Below, in pieces: positions 17,761-29,400 of a stretch of 64,000 bases of DNA (positions within the stretch are counted from its first letter, which is position 1; every line of letters starts with the position of its first letter). Position numbers and translations under genes: made by a program. The DNA is taken from positions 8,900 through 72,899 of the forward strand of contig JADJET010000014.1 of assembly GCA_016708925.1 (NCBI GenBank), given 5' to 3'. Under the pieces are notes generated by a model. That model saw only the letters and a list, made by a program, of their open reading frames with translations. It had not been told where the DNA came from and made no database searches. This stretch comes from Gammaproteobacteria bacterium (GTDB lineage Bacteria > Pseudomonadota > Gammaproteobacteria > Pseudomonadales > Porticoccaceae).

Positions 17761-18100
17761 GGAGGCTCTGTAACCACCCAAGCGTCGTTCCCGCCTCCGG
17801 AGGACGGGAACCCAGGGATATCAAAGTCGTCTGGATGCCCCGCCTTCGCGGCGGGACGGTCTTCGCGGTCTGACAGCAGGCCTGCCCCCGCGAAGGGCGG
17901 GAACCCAGGGGCGGAAACAGGTCTTCTGGATGCCCGCCTTCGCCATGCGGTGGCAGGGTCTTCGCGGGCAGAGCCTGCCTCGCGTTGGCGGGGAGACGGG
18001 AAACCCGGGGATGCCGAGGCCTTCTGGACGCCGGCCTCGCGGGCATGACGACGATGAGGTTGTTCAGAGCATCCCCGGTCGCACCCCGCCAGGCGCGGAG
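17761..18100. repeat. Cluster of family B palindromic repeats
   Basis: About 300 bp with at least three iterations of the unit 'cccgcc..cgg.gggaacccaggg...tctggatgcccgccttcgc', each with small inverted repeats. No gene is supported here. Repeats of this family also flank 16132, 31515 and 56245. The last unit ends in 'ttcagagcatccc', a phrase also seen at 16408 and 31610. Confidence 0.6.
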
Positions 18101-19261
18101 TCAGCCGGCTCCGCCGCCCCGGATCAGGCTCGCGTCGATATCCGCGATGCGCGGCCGGCCGCTCAGAATCATCCCCCGCTCGATCTCGGCGCGCAGCAAT
18201 TCCAGCACCCGCTCGACTCCCGCCTGGCCGCCCGCGGCGAGTCCGTAGAGGTAGGGCCGCCCCATCATGCAGGCGGTGGCGCCCCGGGCCAGCGCGCGCA
18301 GCACATGAGTGCCGCGCCGCACGCCGCCATCGAGAATGATCTCCAGACGACCGCCCACGGCATCGGCAATTTCGGCGATCACCTCGATGGGCGCCGGCAC
18401 GCCGTCCAGTTGCCGGCCGCCGTGGTTCGACACGATCACCGCGGTGGCGCCGATATCCGCCGCGCGGCGCGCGTCCTCGGCGCACAGCACACCCTTGATG
18501 GCGAACGGCCCCTGCCAGCGGGCGCGGATGCGTTCGGCCGCCGCCCAATTCAGCGCCCGGTCGAACTGGCCGTTGATGTAGCTCGCCAGCGAACTGACCT
18601 GGGTGCTGCCCTCGGCGATGCGATGGGCGACATTGGCCATCTGCAAGCGCGGCGAGGTCAAAAAGCGGTAGCACCACTGCGGCCGCGCGCAGAAACTCGC
18701 GAAGCTTTGCGCGGTGAGCGCGGGCGGCACCGTCATGCCGGTGCGCAGATCGCGCTCGCGGTTGCCCTGCACCACGGTGTCCACGGTCAGGCACAGCGCA
18801 TTGAAGCCGGCTGCCTTGCAGCGGTCGATCAGCTCGTCATTGATGCCGGGGTCGCGCAGCACATAGAGCTGAAACAGCTTGGGACCGGAGGTGGCGCGGG
18901 CCACGTCCTCGATGGTGGTGGTCGATACCGTCGAGAGCGAATACAGGGTGCCGAAGGTGGCTGCGGCGCGCGCCACCGCGAGCTCCCCCTGGTAGTGAAA
19001 AAAGCGCGACATCCCGGTCGGCGCCAGCAGCAGAGGCAGGGCGACATCGCAGCCCAGCACCCGGGTGCGCAGATCGGTGTGGGTGACATCCCGCAGAATG
19101 CGCGGCACCAGCGGGTATTGGTCGAAGGCCGACGTATTGGCGCGCAAGGTGCGTTCGTCGTCGGCGCCGCCGTCGATGTAATGAAATAGTGGCGCCGGCA
19201 GTTTGCGCCGGGCGCGGCGGCGGAAGTCCTCGACGTTGTAGCAGCGTTGCAGCGCGGACAC
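18101..19261 (-). CDS. FMN-dependent alpha-hydroxy acid dehydrogenase (LldD-like)
   Basis: Oxidises an L-2-hydroxy acid such as lactate with FMN. The 386-residue TIM-barrel protein has the N-terminal FRRRARRKLPAPLFHYIDGG pattern, a substrate/FMN region PTGMSRFFHYQGE, lysine in FAIKGVLC and the catalytic motif SNHGGRQLDG with His280. The GTG at 19261 is chosen because it starts directly before the conserved ALQRCYNVEDFRRRA segment; an open frame continues upstream without family features. It is divergent from trpS across about 150 bp. Confidence 0.9.
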   Translation of the reverse strand: MSALQRCYNVEDFRRRARRKLPAPLFHYIDGGADDERTLRANTSAFDQYPLVPRILRDVTHTDLRTRVLGCDVALPLLLAPTGMSRFFHYQGELAVARAAATFGTLYSLSTVSTTTIEDVARATSGPKLFQLYVLRDPGINDELIDRCKAAGFNALCLTVDTVVQGNRERDLRTGMTVPPALTAQSFASFCARPQWCYRFLTSPRLQMANVAHRIAEGSTQVSSLASYINGQFDRALNWAAAERIRARWQGPFAIKGVLCAEDARRAADIGATAVIVSNHGGRQLDGVPAPIEVIAEIADAVGGRLEIILDGGVRRGTHVLRALARGATACMMGRPYLYGLAAGGQAGVERVLELLRAEIERGMILSGRPRIADIDASLIRGGGAG

Positions 19262-19412
19262 GGAACCCCCGGTGAGATGACGGCGCAGCGGCGGATCATA
19301 GCGCACCGGGCGCGCGGTTCCGCACGGTCGGCCGGGACCGTTGCCACGGGGTAGCGTGGATAGGCAATCGGGTATCATGAAGGCCCATTTTTTTGAGCTG
19401 TTGCAACGAGTC

Positions 19413-20420
19413 ATGGCCCGCGAACGCGTTCTCACCGGCATCACCACCACCGGCATTCCCCACCTCGGCAACTATGTGGGCGCGATCCGCCCCGCGATTG
19501 CCGCGAGCCGGCACGGCGATGTCGAATCGTTTTTTTTCCTCGCCGACTACCACGCGCTGATCAAGTGTCAGGACCCGGAACTGGTGCACCGCTCCACCCT
19601 GGAGATCGCCGCCACCTGGCTGGCGCTCGGCCTCGACCCCGACCATGTGGTGTTCTACCGGCAATCGGACATCCCGGAGATCCCCGAGCTCACCTGGCTG
19701 CTCACCTGCATGACCGCCAAGGGGCTGATGAACCGCTCCCACGCCTACAAGGCCGTGGTGCAGGAGAACGAGGCCGCCGGCGAAGACCCGGATTTCGGTA
19801 TCACCATGGGTCTGTTCAGCTACCCCATCCTGATGGCCGCCGACATTCTGCTGTTCAACGCGCACCGCATACCCGTGGGGCGCGACCAGATCCAGCACAT
19901 CGAAATGGCGCGCGACATCGCCCAGCGCTTCAATCACCACTACGGCGAACACTTCGTGCTGCCGGAAGCGGCGGTGGACGACAACGTGGCACTGCTCCAG
20001 GGCCTCGACGGCCGCAAGATGAGCAAGAGCTACGGCAACACCATCCCGCTGTTCCTGCCCGAAAAACAGTTGCAGAAACACATCAACAAGATCAAGACCA
20101 ATCTGCTCGAACCCGGCGTCCCCAAGGACCCCGGGGATTCCACGGTGTTCCAGGTCTGGCAGGCCTTTGCGACGCCGGCGCAGACCGCCGCCATGCGCCA
20201 GTCCTTTGCCGATGGCATCGCCTGGGGCGAAGCCAAAAAGCAGTTGTTCGAACTGGTCAACGCCGAACTGGGCAGCGCGCGGGAGCGGTACGAAGGCTTT
20301 TTGGCGCGGCCCGCGCATATCGAGGAAATCCTGAACGCCGGCGCCGCCAAGGCCCGCGCTATCGCGACGCCGGTGCTGACCGAACTGCGTCGGGCGGTGG
20401 GGATTCGGGCGTTGGGGTAG
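19413..20420 (+). CDS. trpS: Tryptophanyl-tRNA synthetase
   Basis: Charges tRNA-Trp. The 335-residue class I synthetase begins [25 protein letters not shown], with the HIGH-type motif HLGN at residues 17-20, and carries KMSKS at 202-206 ([13 protein letters not shown]). Length and start match bacterial TrpS; an ATG 36 bp upstream (19377) is possible. It is followed after 88 bp by the higBA module. Confidence 0.95.
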   Translation: MARERVLTGITTTGIPHLGNYVGAIRPAIAASRHGDVESFFFLADYHALIKCQDPELVHRSTLEIAATWLALGLDPDHVVFYRQSDIPEIPELTWLLTCMTAKGLMNRSHAYKAVVQENEAAGEDPDFGITMGLFSYPILMAADILLFNAHRIPVGRDQIQHIEMARDIAQRFNHHYGEHFVLPEAAVDDNVALLQGLDGRKMSKSYGNTIPLFLPEKQLQKHINKIKTNLLEPGVPKDPGDSTVFQVWQAFATPAQTAAMRQSFADGIAWGEAKKQLFELVNAELGSARERYEGFLARPAHIEEILNAGAAKARAIATPVLTELRRAVGIRALG

Positions 20421-20508
20421 GATCAGACAGACCACGGTTCGTCTGCTGCTGGGGGCTCGGTCTTTCTGTCACTTGGCACGCGACGCGTGACAACGCACCC
20501 TTCAAGGC

Positions 20509-20789
20509 ATGATTAAAACCTTCGCCGACAAGCGTACTCAAGAGCTGTACTCCAGGGGGCAGTCAAAGAAGTTTCCTTCTGATCTGCGCCAAGGGCGGCC
20601 CGCAAGCTCGAATATATCCATTTGGCCGAGCAACTGGACGATTTGAAGGTCCCGCCGGGTAACCGGCTCCATGCGCTGTCTGGTAACCGGAAGGGGCAGC
20701 ATGCCATTGCAATAAACGCGCAATGGCGTATCTGCTTTCGTTTTGAAGAGGGTGACGCATACGACGTTGAAGTATGCGACTACCACTGA
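20509..20789 (+). pseudogene. higB: HigB-type toxin, frameshifted
   Basis: A RelE-superfamily mRNA interferase broken by a one-base shift. The first frame reads MIKTFADKRTQELYSRGQ...FPSDLRQ as in HigB. The second frame, from about 20600, reads AARKLEYIHLAEQLDDLKV, then PPGNRLHALSGNRKGQ and INAQWRICFRFEEGDAYDVE, ending in DYH. Total length is 281 bases, one short of 94 codons, so a single base appears missing near GGGCGG at 20597-20602. Without correction only about 46 residues are made. The antitoxin gene follows intact. Confidence 0.8.
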
Positions 20790-20798
20790 AGTGAGGTG

Positions 20799-21119
20799 AT
20801 GACCGTGGCTATTCCCAACACTGCCGGCATGCAGCGCAAACCGACGCACCCCGGCGCAATGCTGCGCGAGGATTTCATCCCGGACTACGGGCTGACCGTC
20901 GCGGGGCTGGCCGAGGCGCTGGGGGTGTCGCGCCAGTCCGTCAATGAGCTGCTGCGCGAACGCCGCGCGGTCAGTCCTGAAATGGCCTTGCGGCTCGCTC
21001 GCTTGTTCGGCAACTCGCCAGAGTTCTGGCTGAATGCGCAGCGCGCCGTTGATCTGTGGGTGGCCGCGCAGTCCATCAAGGACGTGGTTGCCCTTATCAA
21101 ACCCTTGCACGCGGCCTGA
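20799..21119 (+). CDS. higA: HigA family antitoxin (XRE domain)
   Basis: A 106-residue DNA-binding antitoxin. [44 protein letters not shown] is a HigA/VapI-type helix-turn-helix (residues about 15-60), followed by [22 protein letters not shown], typical of the family. It presumably represses its own operon. The ATG at 20799 is preceded by GAGG; a GTG one codon upstream is possible. It is intact although higB next to it is not. Confidence 0.92.
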   Translation: MTVAIPNTAGMQRKPTHPGAMLREDFIPDYGLTVAGLAEALGVSRQSVNELLRERRAVSPEMALRLARLFGNSPEFWLNAQRAVDLWVAAQSIKDVVALIKPLHAA

Positions 21120-21214
21120 GCCGATCGTTCACAGGAAGCCAGTGCGCTGTTTTCACCTGTGCCGCCCGTGATGGCAGGCGTCAGGCCCAAACCAACACCC
21201 ACCGAGAACCCCGA

Positions 21215-22921
21215 ATGCACTGGATCGCCCCTGCCGAAAAAGACGCCGCTGGCGCCACCCTGGAAAAGCGCCTGTGGGACGCCGCCGACCAGTTCCGCGC
21301 CAACTCGGGGCTCAAGGCGCAGGAGTATTCCGGCCCCATTCTCGGTCTGATCTTTTTGCGTTTTGCCGAGGTGCGCTTTGCACGCCAGCGCGACAGGCTC
21401 GAAACCGCCGGTGCGTCAGCGCACGCATCTTCTCGTAGAAGCAGCCGGGTGGATGAACCCGCCGCCTACCACGCCGAGGGCATCCTCTACCTCAGCCCCG
21501 AGGCGCGCTTCGACTACCTGCTCGCGCTGCCCGAGGCAGCCGACATCGGCGCCCAGATCAACGCCGCGATGCGCGAGATCGAGAAGCACAACCCGCAGCT
21601 CGCCGGCGTGCTGCCCAAGACCTACAACCTGTTCACCAGCACCCTGCTGAAAGAACTGCTCAAGAAAGTCTCCGAGATTCCGGCCAGCGTCGATTACGAC
21701 GCCTTCGGCCGCATCTACGAATACTTTCTTGGCGAGTTCGCGCGCACCGAGGGCCAGAAGGGTGGTGAGTTCTACACGCCGTCCAGCATCGTTAAGCTGC
21801 TGACCGAGGTCATCGAGCCCTTCCACGGCCGCATCCTCGACCCCGCCTGCGGCTCCGGCGGCATGTTCGTGCAGTCGGCGCGCTTTGTCGCCGAGCATCA
21901 GAAGAACCCCGCCGCCGAACTCGCCATCTGCGGCGTCGAAAAGACCGACGAAACCGGCCGCCTGTGCCGCCTCAACCTCGCCGTGCACGGGCTGGAAGGC
22001 GACATCAAACACGGCGGCAACATCAACAGCTACTACGACGATCCGCACTCCGCCACCGGCGCGTTCGACTTCGTCCTCGCCAATCCGCCGTTCAACGTCA
22101 ACGCGGTGGACAAGGAGCGGCTCAAGGACAGGGTCGGTGCGGGCAGACGTTTCCCCTTCGGCCTGCCGCGCACCGACAACGCCAACTACCTGTGGATTCA
22201 GCTCTTCTACTCGGCGCTGAATGCAACGGGCCGCGCCGGCTTCGTCATGGCCAACTCGGCCTCCGACGCGCGCTCCTCCGAACAGGAACTGCGGCAAAAG
22301 CTGATCGAAGCGCGGGCGGTCGATGTCATGGTCGCCGTCGGCCCCAACATGTTCTACACCGTCACGCTGCCCTGCACGCTGTGGTTTCTCGACAAAGGCA
22401 AGGCTGCACTTCACCCCTCGCCCCTTGCGGGAGAGGGGCCGGGGGAGAGGGGGCACAACCGTGCCGACACCGTGCTCTTCATCGACGCCCGCCACATCTA
22501 CCGGCAGATTGATCGCGCCCACCGCGATTGGACCCCGGCGCAGATCGGCTTTATCGCCAATGTCGTGCGCCTGTATCGCGGCGAGGCGCTCGACTTCACG
22601 CAAGGTGGCAACGAGGCCGAAGCCAGGCTCAAGGAGGTCTTTTCTCCCTCTCCCCGTGCGGGAGAGGGCCGGGGAGAGGGGGCGTTCCACTACCGCGACG
22701 TGCCCGGCCTGTGCAAGGCGGCGACGCTGGCCGAGATCGAAGCCCAGGGCTGGTCGCTCAACCCCGGCCGCTACGTCGGCGTCGCGCCGGGCGAAGACGT
22801 GAGCGACGAGGACTTCAAGGAACAGCTCGAAACCCTGAACGAGGAACTGGAGTCGCTGAACGCCCAGGCGCTGGAGTTGCAGAGTCGCATCGCGCAAAAT
22901 GTCGCATCGCTACTGTCGTAA
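21215..22921 (+). CDS. hsdM: Type I restriction-modification system, DNA methyltransferase subunit HsdM
   Basis: N6-adenine methyltransferase that with HsdS forms the modification core of a type I system. The 568-residue protein has the HsdM N-terminal helical domain ([21 protein letters not shown]), SAM-binding [10 protein letters not shown] near residue 208 and catalytic NPPF near 290. Two Pro/Gly/Glu-rich inserts (residues about 400-413 and 477-490) are encoded by GC-rich palindromic elements and look foreign to the fold. The protein ends [16 protein letters not shown] toxin-antitoxin pair, not hsdS, follows. The ATG at 21215 is chosen as the first family-like residue. Confidence 0.93.
   Translation: MHWIAPAEKDAAGATLEKRLWDAADQFRANSGLKAQEYSGPILGLIFLRFAEVRFARQRDRLETAGASAHASSRRSSRVDEPAAYHAEGILYLSPEARFDYLLALPEAADIGAQINAAMREIEKHNPQLAGVLPKTYNLFTSTLLKELLKKVSEIPASVDYDAFGRIYEYFLGEFARTEGQKGGEFYTPSSIVKLLTEVIEPFHGRILDPACGSGGMFVQSARFVAEHQKNPAAELAICGVEKTDETGRLCRLNLAVHGLEGDIKHGGNINSYYDDPHSATGAFDFVLANPPFNVNAVDKERLKDRVGAGRRFPFGLPRTDNANYLWIQLFYSALNATGRAGFVMANSASDARSSEQELRQKLIEARAVDVMVAVGPNMFYTVTLPCTLWFLDKGKAALHPSPLAGEGPGERGHNRADTVLFIDARHIYRQIDRAHRDWTPAQIGFIANVVRLYRGEALDFTQGGNEAEARLKEVFSPSPRAGEGRGEGAFHYRDVPGLCKAATLAEIEAQGWSLNPGRYVGVAPGEDVSDEDFKEQLETLNEELESLNAQALELQSRIAQNVASLLS
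22413..22453. repeat. In-frame palindromic element, copy 1 (in hsdM)
   Basis: An imperfect GC-rich palindrome read as [13 protein letters not shown] within HsdM. Bases 22429-22451 are the exact reverse complement of 26814-26836 in hsdR. Together with the copy at 22643 it forms a small family confined, in this window, to the hsd genes. Confidence 0.75.
22643..22684. repeat. In-frame palindromic element, copy 2 (in hsdM)
   Basis: A perfect 9-bp stem CCCTCTCCC (22646-22654), loop CGTGC, GGGAGAGGG (22660-22668), followed by a second GGGGAGAGGG arm. It is read in the same orientation and frame as copy 1, giving [14 protein letters not shown]. Confidence 0.75.
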
Positions 22922-22931
22922 AGGAGATTTC

Positions 22932-23156
22932 GTGAACACCGAAACGCTCGAACAAACCGTCTTGCATTTACCCATGCAGCAACGCGCTGAACTGGCGCAC
23001 AAGTTGTTGCTCAGTCTTGAGGATCAAAGCGAGGATGAAGTCGCGCAGGCGTGGCACGCCGAGGCGGCCCGTCGCGCGGCGGAGATTGACAGCGGGCAGG
23101 CCGATACCGTGTCGGCGGAAGACGCCCGCGCCGCTGCGCAAACCCTGTTGCGATGA
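22932..23156 (+). CDS. Addiction module antitoxin (Unstab_antitox family)
   Basis: A 74-residue acidic protein of the short antitoxin family that partners RelE/ParE-type toxins. The N-terminus [27 protein letters not shown] is the typical helical core (LP..eRaeLa..LL.SL), and the C-terminal half is Ala/Glu-rich. The GTG at 22932 is chosen because of AAGGAG at 22921-22926 directly after the hsdM stop. Its stop overlaps the toxin start by four bases, so the pair is co-translated. Confidence 0.87.
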   Translation: MNTETLEQTVLHLPMQQRAELAHKLLLSLEDQSEDEVAQAWHAEAARRAAEIDSGQADTVSAEDARAAAQTLLR

Positions 23157-23452
23157 ATTATCGCTTTCACCGCGCCGCGCTGGCTGAACATCTGGATGAG
23201 GTGGCGTTTTACGAAAGCCGGCTTCCTGGCCTGGGCGCGGATTATCTGGCCGAGTTTGACGCGGTCATGGCGCGCATCTGCGCCACGCCCGATTTTTATC
23301 CGCGCATCGACGGTTCCGACCTCCGCAAAGGGGGGCTCAAACGCTTTCCGTTTCATGTGATCTATCGCGCCGAGCCTGCGCAGATCGTCATTCTCGCGAT
23401 CGCCCACCAACGACGGCGTCCGACATATTGGGCGGGGCGGATTGGAAAATGA
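23153..23452 (+). CDS. RelE/ParE family toxin
   Basis: A 99-residue toxin of the RelE/ParE superfamily. The N-terminal [26 protein letters not shown], middle [25 protein letters not shown] and terminal [19 protein letters not shown] match the plasmid-stabilisation (ParE-like) pattern. Whether it targets gyrase or mRNA cannot be told. It sits with its antitoxin inside an hsd operon, between hsdM and hsdS. Confidence 0.9.
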   Translation: MNYRFHRAALAEHLDEVAFYESRLPGLGADYLAEFDAVMARICATPDFYPRIDGSDLRKGGLKRFPFHVIYRAEPAQIVILAIAHQRRRPTYWAGRIGK

Positions 23453-23516
23453 ATACGGCGCCGATGGGAGAACTGGAGCAGACCATCGCCGCGAATGTGG
23501 CGAGCATTATTGAGTC

Positions 23517-23520
<4 letters not shown>
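23449..23520 (+). pseudogene. Leftover HsdM C-terminal fragment
   Basis: A 23-codon frame ending ELEQTIAANVASIIES, then a stop that overlaps the hsdS ATG as ATGA. This is the usual end of HsdM proteins and parallels the true hsdM end ([15 protein letters not shown]) at protein but hardly at DNA level. It looks like the original hsdM tail left next to hsdS when the upstream hsdM plus toxin-antitoxin segment was introduced. Confidence 0.6.
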
Positions 23521-24779
<1,259 letters not shown>

Positions 24780-24783
<4 letters not shown>

Positions 24784-25400
24784 AACTCCATCCCGATCAA
24801 ATCCTGATCTATCACATCACCGATGTGGAAAACCTGCCTGGTATTCTGACGGCCGGAGGCTTGCGTTCAGATGTGGCTATGGCTCAGCACAATCCAGCGG
24901 TGATCGGCTACGGCCATATCAAGCAGCGCCGCATGACGCAGATTCGAGTGGACTCTTGCGGCGGCCGCTTTGTCGGCGAATTTGTGCCGTTTTACTTTTG
25001 CCCGCGCTCGCCAATGCTGTTTACGGTCAATCAAGGCAACACCGGGCGCGTTCCTGGTTGCCAACGGACGATTGTGCACTTGGTCGGCACCTTGGCCGCC
25101 GGAATAGGCCAGAACAGACCATGGGCGATCAGCGACGGCAACGCCGGGGCATTTCACGCGTCATTTTCATCCAACTTGGCGGCCCTTGCGGAACTCGACT
25201 GGCCGGCAATCCACACCAGGCAATGGCAGGGCAGAACCCATGAAAAATCGGCAGAGTTCTTGGTGGCTGACTTCTTTGACTGGAGTGGCTTTCATGCCAT
25301 CGGTTGCTACAATCTTGAAATGACTCAACAGGTGCAAAGCATCCTGGCCACCTCTGCTCACCGCCCAATCGTCAACGTAGAGCCCAAGTGGTATTACTGA
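24780..25400 (+). CDS. darT: DarT, DNA thymidine ADP-ribosyltransferase toxin
   Basis: Toxin that ADP-ribosylates thymidines in single-stranded DNA, blocking replication and phage growth. The 206-residue protein shows the DUF4433 features: NAD-binding start LIYHITDVENLPGIL, Arg51 in the KQRRM segment, FVPFYFCPRSPML and the catalytic Glu159 in EKSAEFLV, close to Arg51/Glu160 of the Thermus enzyme. The ATG overlaps the hsdS stop by four bases, and darG follows after two bases. It is therefore wired into the hsd operon. Confidence 0.93.
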
Positions 25401-25402
25401 CC

Positions 25403-26467
25403 ATGATCGAAACAACAAAAGGCAATTTGCTTGAAGCTCCAGTCGAGGCGCTGGTGAACACTGTGAACACGGTGGGCGTCATGGGCAAGGGAATTGCGTT
25501 GCAGTTTAAACAAGCCTATCCGGCGATGTTTCGCGCCTACGAAAAAGCCTGCAAGGCGGGCGAAGTGAAATTGGGCAAAGTCCATGTGTTCGATATGGGC
25601 GGCCTCGTGGGTGGCCCGCGCTGGATCATCAATTTTCCGACCAAGGGGCATTGGCGCGCAGGCAGCCGCAAGGCGGACATTGAGGCGGGTTTGCAAGATT
25701 TGGCGGATACGATCAAGCGCTTGAACATCCGCTCCATTGCGGTACCACCGTTGGGCTGTGGGCATGGCGGCTTGGATTGGGCTGAGGTGCGCCCCCTGAT
25801 CGAGTCGGCGCTTGGCGACTTGCCTGATGTGCGTGTATTGGTTTTTGCGCCCGGCGCCACGCCAGCGGCGGCAAGCATGCCCAACCGTACCGAGCGCCCC
25901 AAAATGACCATTGGCCAGGCCGCGTTGATCGCGTTGATGGACCGTTACCTGAAAGGTCTGCTAGACCCGTTTGTGAGCCTTTTGGAAATTCATAAGCTGA
26001 TGTATTTCTTGCAGGCTGCGGGCCAGCCCCTGCGCCTGCAATATGAAGCCAAAGAATTTGGCCCCTACGCAAAGAACCTCCGGCAGGTATTGATTCGACT
26101 GGAGAGTCATTACACGCAAGGTTATGGCGATGGCAAGGACTCGCCCACCAAAGCCATCGAATTGTTGCCCGGTGCGGTTGATGAGGCACAGTCGTTTTTG
26201 CAGGAAGACGCGCTTATCCGCCGGCGCATGGAGCGTGTCACCGATCTGATCGAAGGCTATGAAGACCGGGTGGGTTTGGAGTTATTGAGTTCTGTTCACT
26301 GGGTGATGGGTCACAACCCTGAAGCAAAACTGTCCGCTGCGGCTGCTGCCAGCGCAGTCCTTGAATGGAACGCCCGTAAACGCCGCGCGCTCAAACCAGA
26401 GCAATTGACCAAGGCGTGGAAACACATCTTGGACAAAGGCTGGGCTCCTACCGAATCAACGGTGTAG
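25403..26467 (+). CDS. darG: DarG, macrodomain ADP-ribosylglycohydrolase antitoxin
   Basis: Antitoxin that removes ADP-ribose from DNA and restrains DarT. The 354-residue protein begins with a macrodomain (residues 1-155): NTVNTVGVMGKGIALQFK binds ADP-ribose, and NFPTKGHW and PPLGCGHGGLDW complete the pocket. The C-terminal 180 residues (LLEIHKLMYFLQ, FGPYAKNLRQVL) form the second DarG domain, which contacts the toxin in characterised systems; the wording also recalls Panacea/DUF4065 antitoxins. The ATG at 25403 is preferred over an upstream GTG that would overlap darT. hsdR starts nine bases after the stop. Confidence 0.92.
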   Translation: MIETTKGNLLEAPVEALVNTVNTVGVMGKGIALQFKQAYPAMFRAYEKACKAGEVKLGKVHVFDMGGLVGGPRWIINFPTKGHWRAGSRKADIEAGLQDLADTIKRLNIRSIAVPPLGCGHGGLDWAEVRPLIESALGDLPDVRVLVFAPGATPAAASMPNRTERPKMTIGQAALIALMDRYLKGLLDPFVSLLEIHKLMYFLQAAGQPLRLQYEAKEFGPYAKNLRQVLIRLESHYTQGYGDGKDSPTKAIELLPGAVDEAQSFLQEDALIRRRMERVTDLIEGYEDRVGLELLSSVHWVMGHNPEAKLSAAAAASAVLEWNARKRRALKPEQLTKAWKHILDKGWAPTESTV

Positions 26468-26476
26468 CGCACGGAT

Positions 26477-29400
26477 ATGGCCCACGCCTACAGCGAAGAC
26501 CAGTTGGTGGAGCAACCGGCCATTGGCCTGTTTGCCGACATGGGCTGGCAGACGGTGTCGGCGCTGGATGAAACCTTCGGCGCGGGCGGCACCTCGGTTG
26601 CCAGCCTCGGGCGCGAAACCAAGGGCGAGGTGGTGCTGGTCGAACGCCTGAGAGCGGCGTTGGGCAAATTCAACCCGACCCTGCCGCCGGAAGCGATTCA
26701 AACCGCTATCGACGAACTGACCCGCGACCGCTCGGCGATGAGTCTGGAAGCCGCCAACCGCGAGGTCTATCGGCTGCTCAAGGAAGGCATCACGGTGTCG
26801 GTGCCTGACCGCGCCCTCTCCCCCGGCCCCTCTCCCAGAGGGCGAGGGGAGGAAAAGGCGCGCCTGCGCGTGGTCGATTGGGAGCACCCGGAGAACAACG
26901 ACTTTCTGCTGGTCAGCCAGTTCAGCGTGACCGGCGCGCTCTACACCTGCCGGCCCGATCTGGTCGGCTTCGTCAATGGCCTGCCCTGGGTGGTGATCGA
27001 ACTCAAGAAACCCGGCGTGCCGGCGCGGGCGGCCTTCGACGAAAACCTCACCCACTACAAGCAGCAGATTCCGGCACTGTTCTGGAGCAACGCGCTGCTC
27101 ATCGCCAGCAACGGCACCGACAGCCGCGTCGGCTCGCTCACCACCGACTGGGGCCGCTGGGTGGAGTGGAAGCGCATCGAGCGCGAGGACGAACCGCGCC
27201 GGGTGTCGCTGGAAGTGATGCTGCGCGGCACCTGCGACCGCAGCCGCCTGCTCGATCTGGTCGAAAACTTCACGCTGTTTTCCGACCACAAGGCGGGGCT
27301 GGTCAAGATTCTCGCGCAGAACCATCAGTTCCTCGGCGTCAATAACGCCATTGCTTCGATGCTTGAAGCCCGCCAACTCGGCCACGGGCGCGGCGGTGTG
27401 TTCTGGCAGACGCAGGGCAGCGGCAAGAGTTTTTCGATGGTGTTCTTCGCGCAGAAGGTGTTGAGGAAGCTGGCCGGCAACTGGACATTCGTCGTCGTCA
27501 CCGACCGCGTGGAACTCGACGGACAGATCGCCACGACCTTCAAGGCTGCCGGTGCGGTGAGCGAGGCCGAGGGTGACGCCTGCCATGCCGCCAGTGGTGC
27601 GCATCTGCGTGAACTGCTGCGCGGCAACCACCGCTATGTGTTCACACTCATCCACAAGTTCCAGACGCCGGAACTGCTGTGCGACCGCTCCGACGTCATC
27701 GTGCTGACCGACGAGGCGCACCGCAGCCAGTACGACACCCTGGCGCTGAACATGCGCGCCGCGCTGCCGAAGGCGATGTTCCTGGCCTTTACCGGCACGC
27801 CGCTGATCGCGGGTGAAGAGCGCACCAAGGAAGTGTTTGGTGACTATGTTTCGATCTACGACTTCCAGCAGTCCATCGAGGACGGCGCGACCGTGCCGCT
27901 GTTCTACGAGAACCGCACGCCGGAATTGCAACTCGTCAATCCCGACCTCAACGAAGACATTTACCGCCTGATCGAGGATGCCGACCTCGACGCGGATCAA
28001 GAGGCCAAGCTGGAGCAGGTGCTGGGGCGGCAATACCACCTGATCACCCGCGACGACCGGCTGGAAACCGTGGCACAGGACATCGTGCGGCATTTCCTGG
28101 GTCGAGGATTTTTAGGCAAGGCGATGGTGGTGTCCATCGACAAGGCCACGGCGCTGCGCATGTACGACAAGGTGAAAGTGCATTGGGCGGCGGAAGCGGC
28201 GCGGGTGCAGAAGGAACTGGGCGAGTTGCATTACCAGCCGAATCACCCAAATGCGGGCGGCATGACATCCGCGCAGGCGCGGCGTGACCTGCGCATGGCC
28301 GAGCTGAAACAACGGCTGGCGGTGCTGACCAGCACCGACATGGCGGTCATCGTCTCGCCCGGCCAGAACGAAATCGCGCAGATGCAGACGCTGGGCCTGG
28401 ACATCGAGCCGCACAGGAAGCGCATGAACCTGTCGTCTACCACTGGGCAGCCGGGGCTGGACGAGAAGTTCAAGGACGTGGATGACCCGCTGCGTCTGGT
28501 GTTCGTCTGCGCCATGTGGCTGACTGGCTTCGATGCGCCGAGCTGCTCGACGGTGTATCTCGACAAGCCGATGCGCAACCACAGCCTGATGCAGGCCATC
28601 GCCCGCGCCAACCGCGTCTTCCCGGGCAAGCACAGCGGCGTGATCGTCGATTACGCCAATGTCTTCGCCTCGCTGGAAAAGGCGCTGGCGATTTACGGGG
28701 CGGGCAAGGACGGGAAATCGCCCGTCAAGGACAAGCAGCAACTGGTCGAGGAAATGCGCCAGGCAGTGGTCGATGCTACCGCGTTCTGCGCCGCGCATGG
28801 CGTGCAGCTGACCGAGATCGAGGCGCTGGCGGCGGGCAGCCTGGAACGCTTGCAGCGCATTGAAGACGCCATCAACGCGCTGATCTCGCCCGACCCGCTG
28901 CGCCGCGATTTCTTTGCCCATGAGCGGCTGGTGAGCACGCTCTACCGCGCGGTAAAGCCCGACCCGTCGGCGCTGGAATTCGCCAGCCGGGTGGCCTGTC
29001 TGACCACGCTGGCCGACGCCATCCGCGCCAAGTTGAACCCGAACCCGCCGGACATCTCGCCGGTGATGATGGGAATCAACGCGCTGCTCGACGACTCCAT
29101 CACCGGCCACGCGATCCGCCAGGCGGGGCCACCGGCACTTGACCTGTCGAAAATCAATTTCGAGGCGTTGGCGCAACGCTTCAAGGCATCGAAACACAAG
29201 AACACCGACCTTGAAGTGCTCAAGGCCGCGATCCGTGCCCAACTGGAAAAGCTGATCCAGTTGAACCGCACCCGCGCCGACTTCGCCGAGAAGTTCGAGG
29301 CGCTGATCGAAAGCTACAACGCCGGCAGCCGCAGCATCGAGGAACTGTTCGAGGAGCTGCTGAAGCTCTCCCACAGCCTCAACGACGAGCAGCAGCGGCA

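Noticed and set aside
17930..19189. A 419-codon plus-strand frame over the FMN dehydrogenase
   Set aside because: Antisense to a gene with a complete catalytic motif; its sequence is low-complexity and begins in a repeat cluster.
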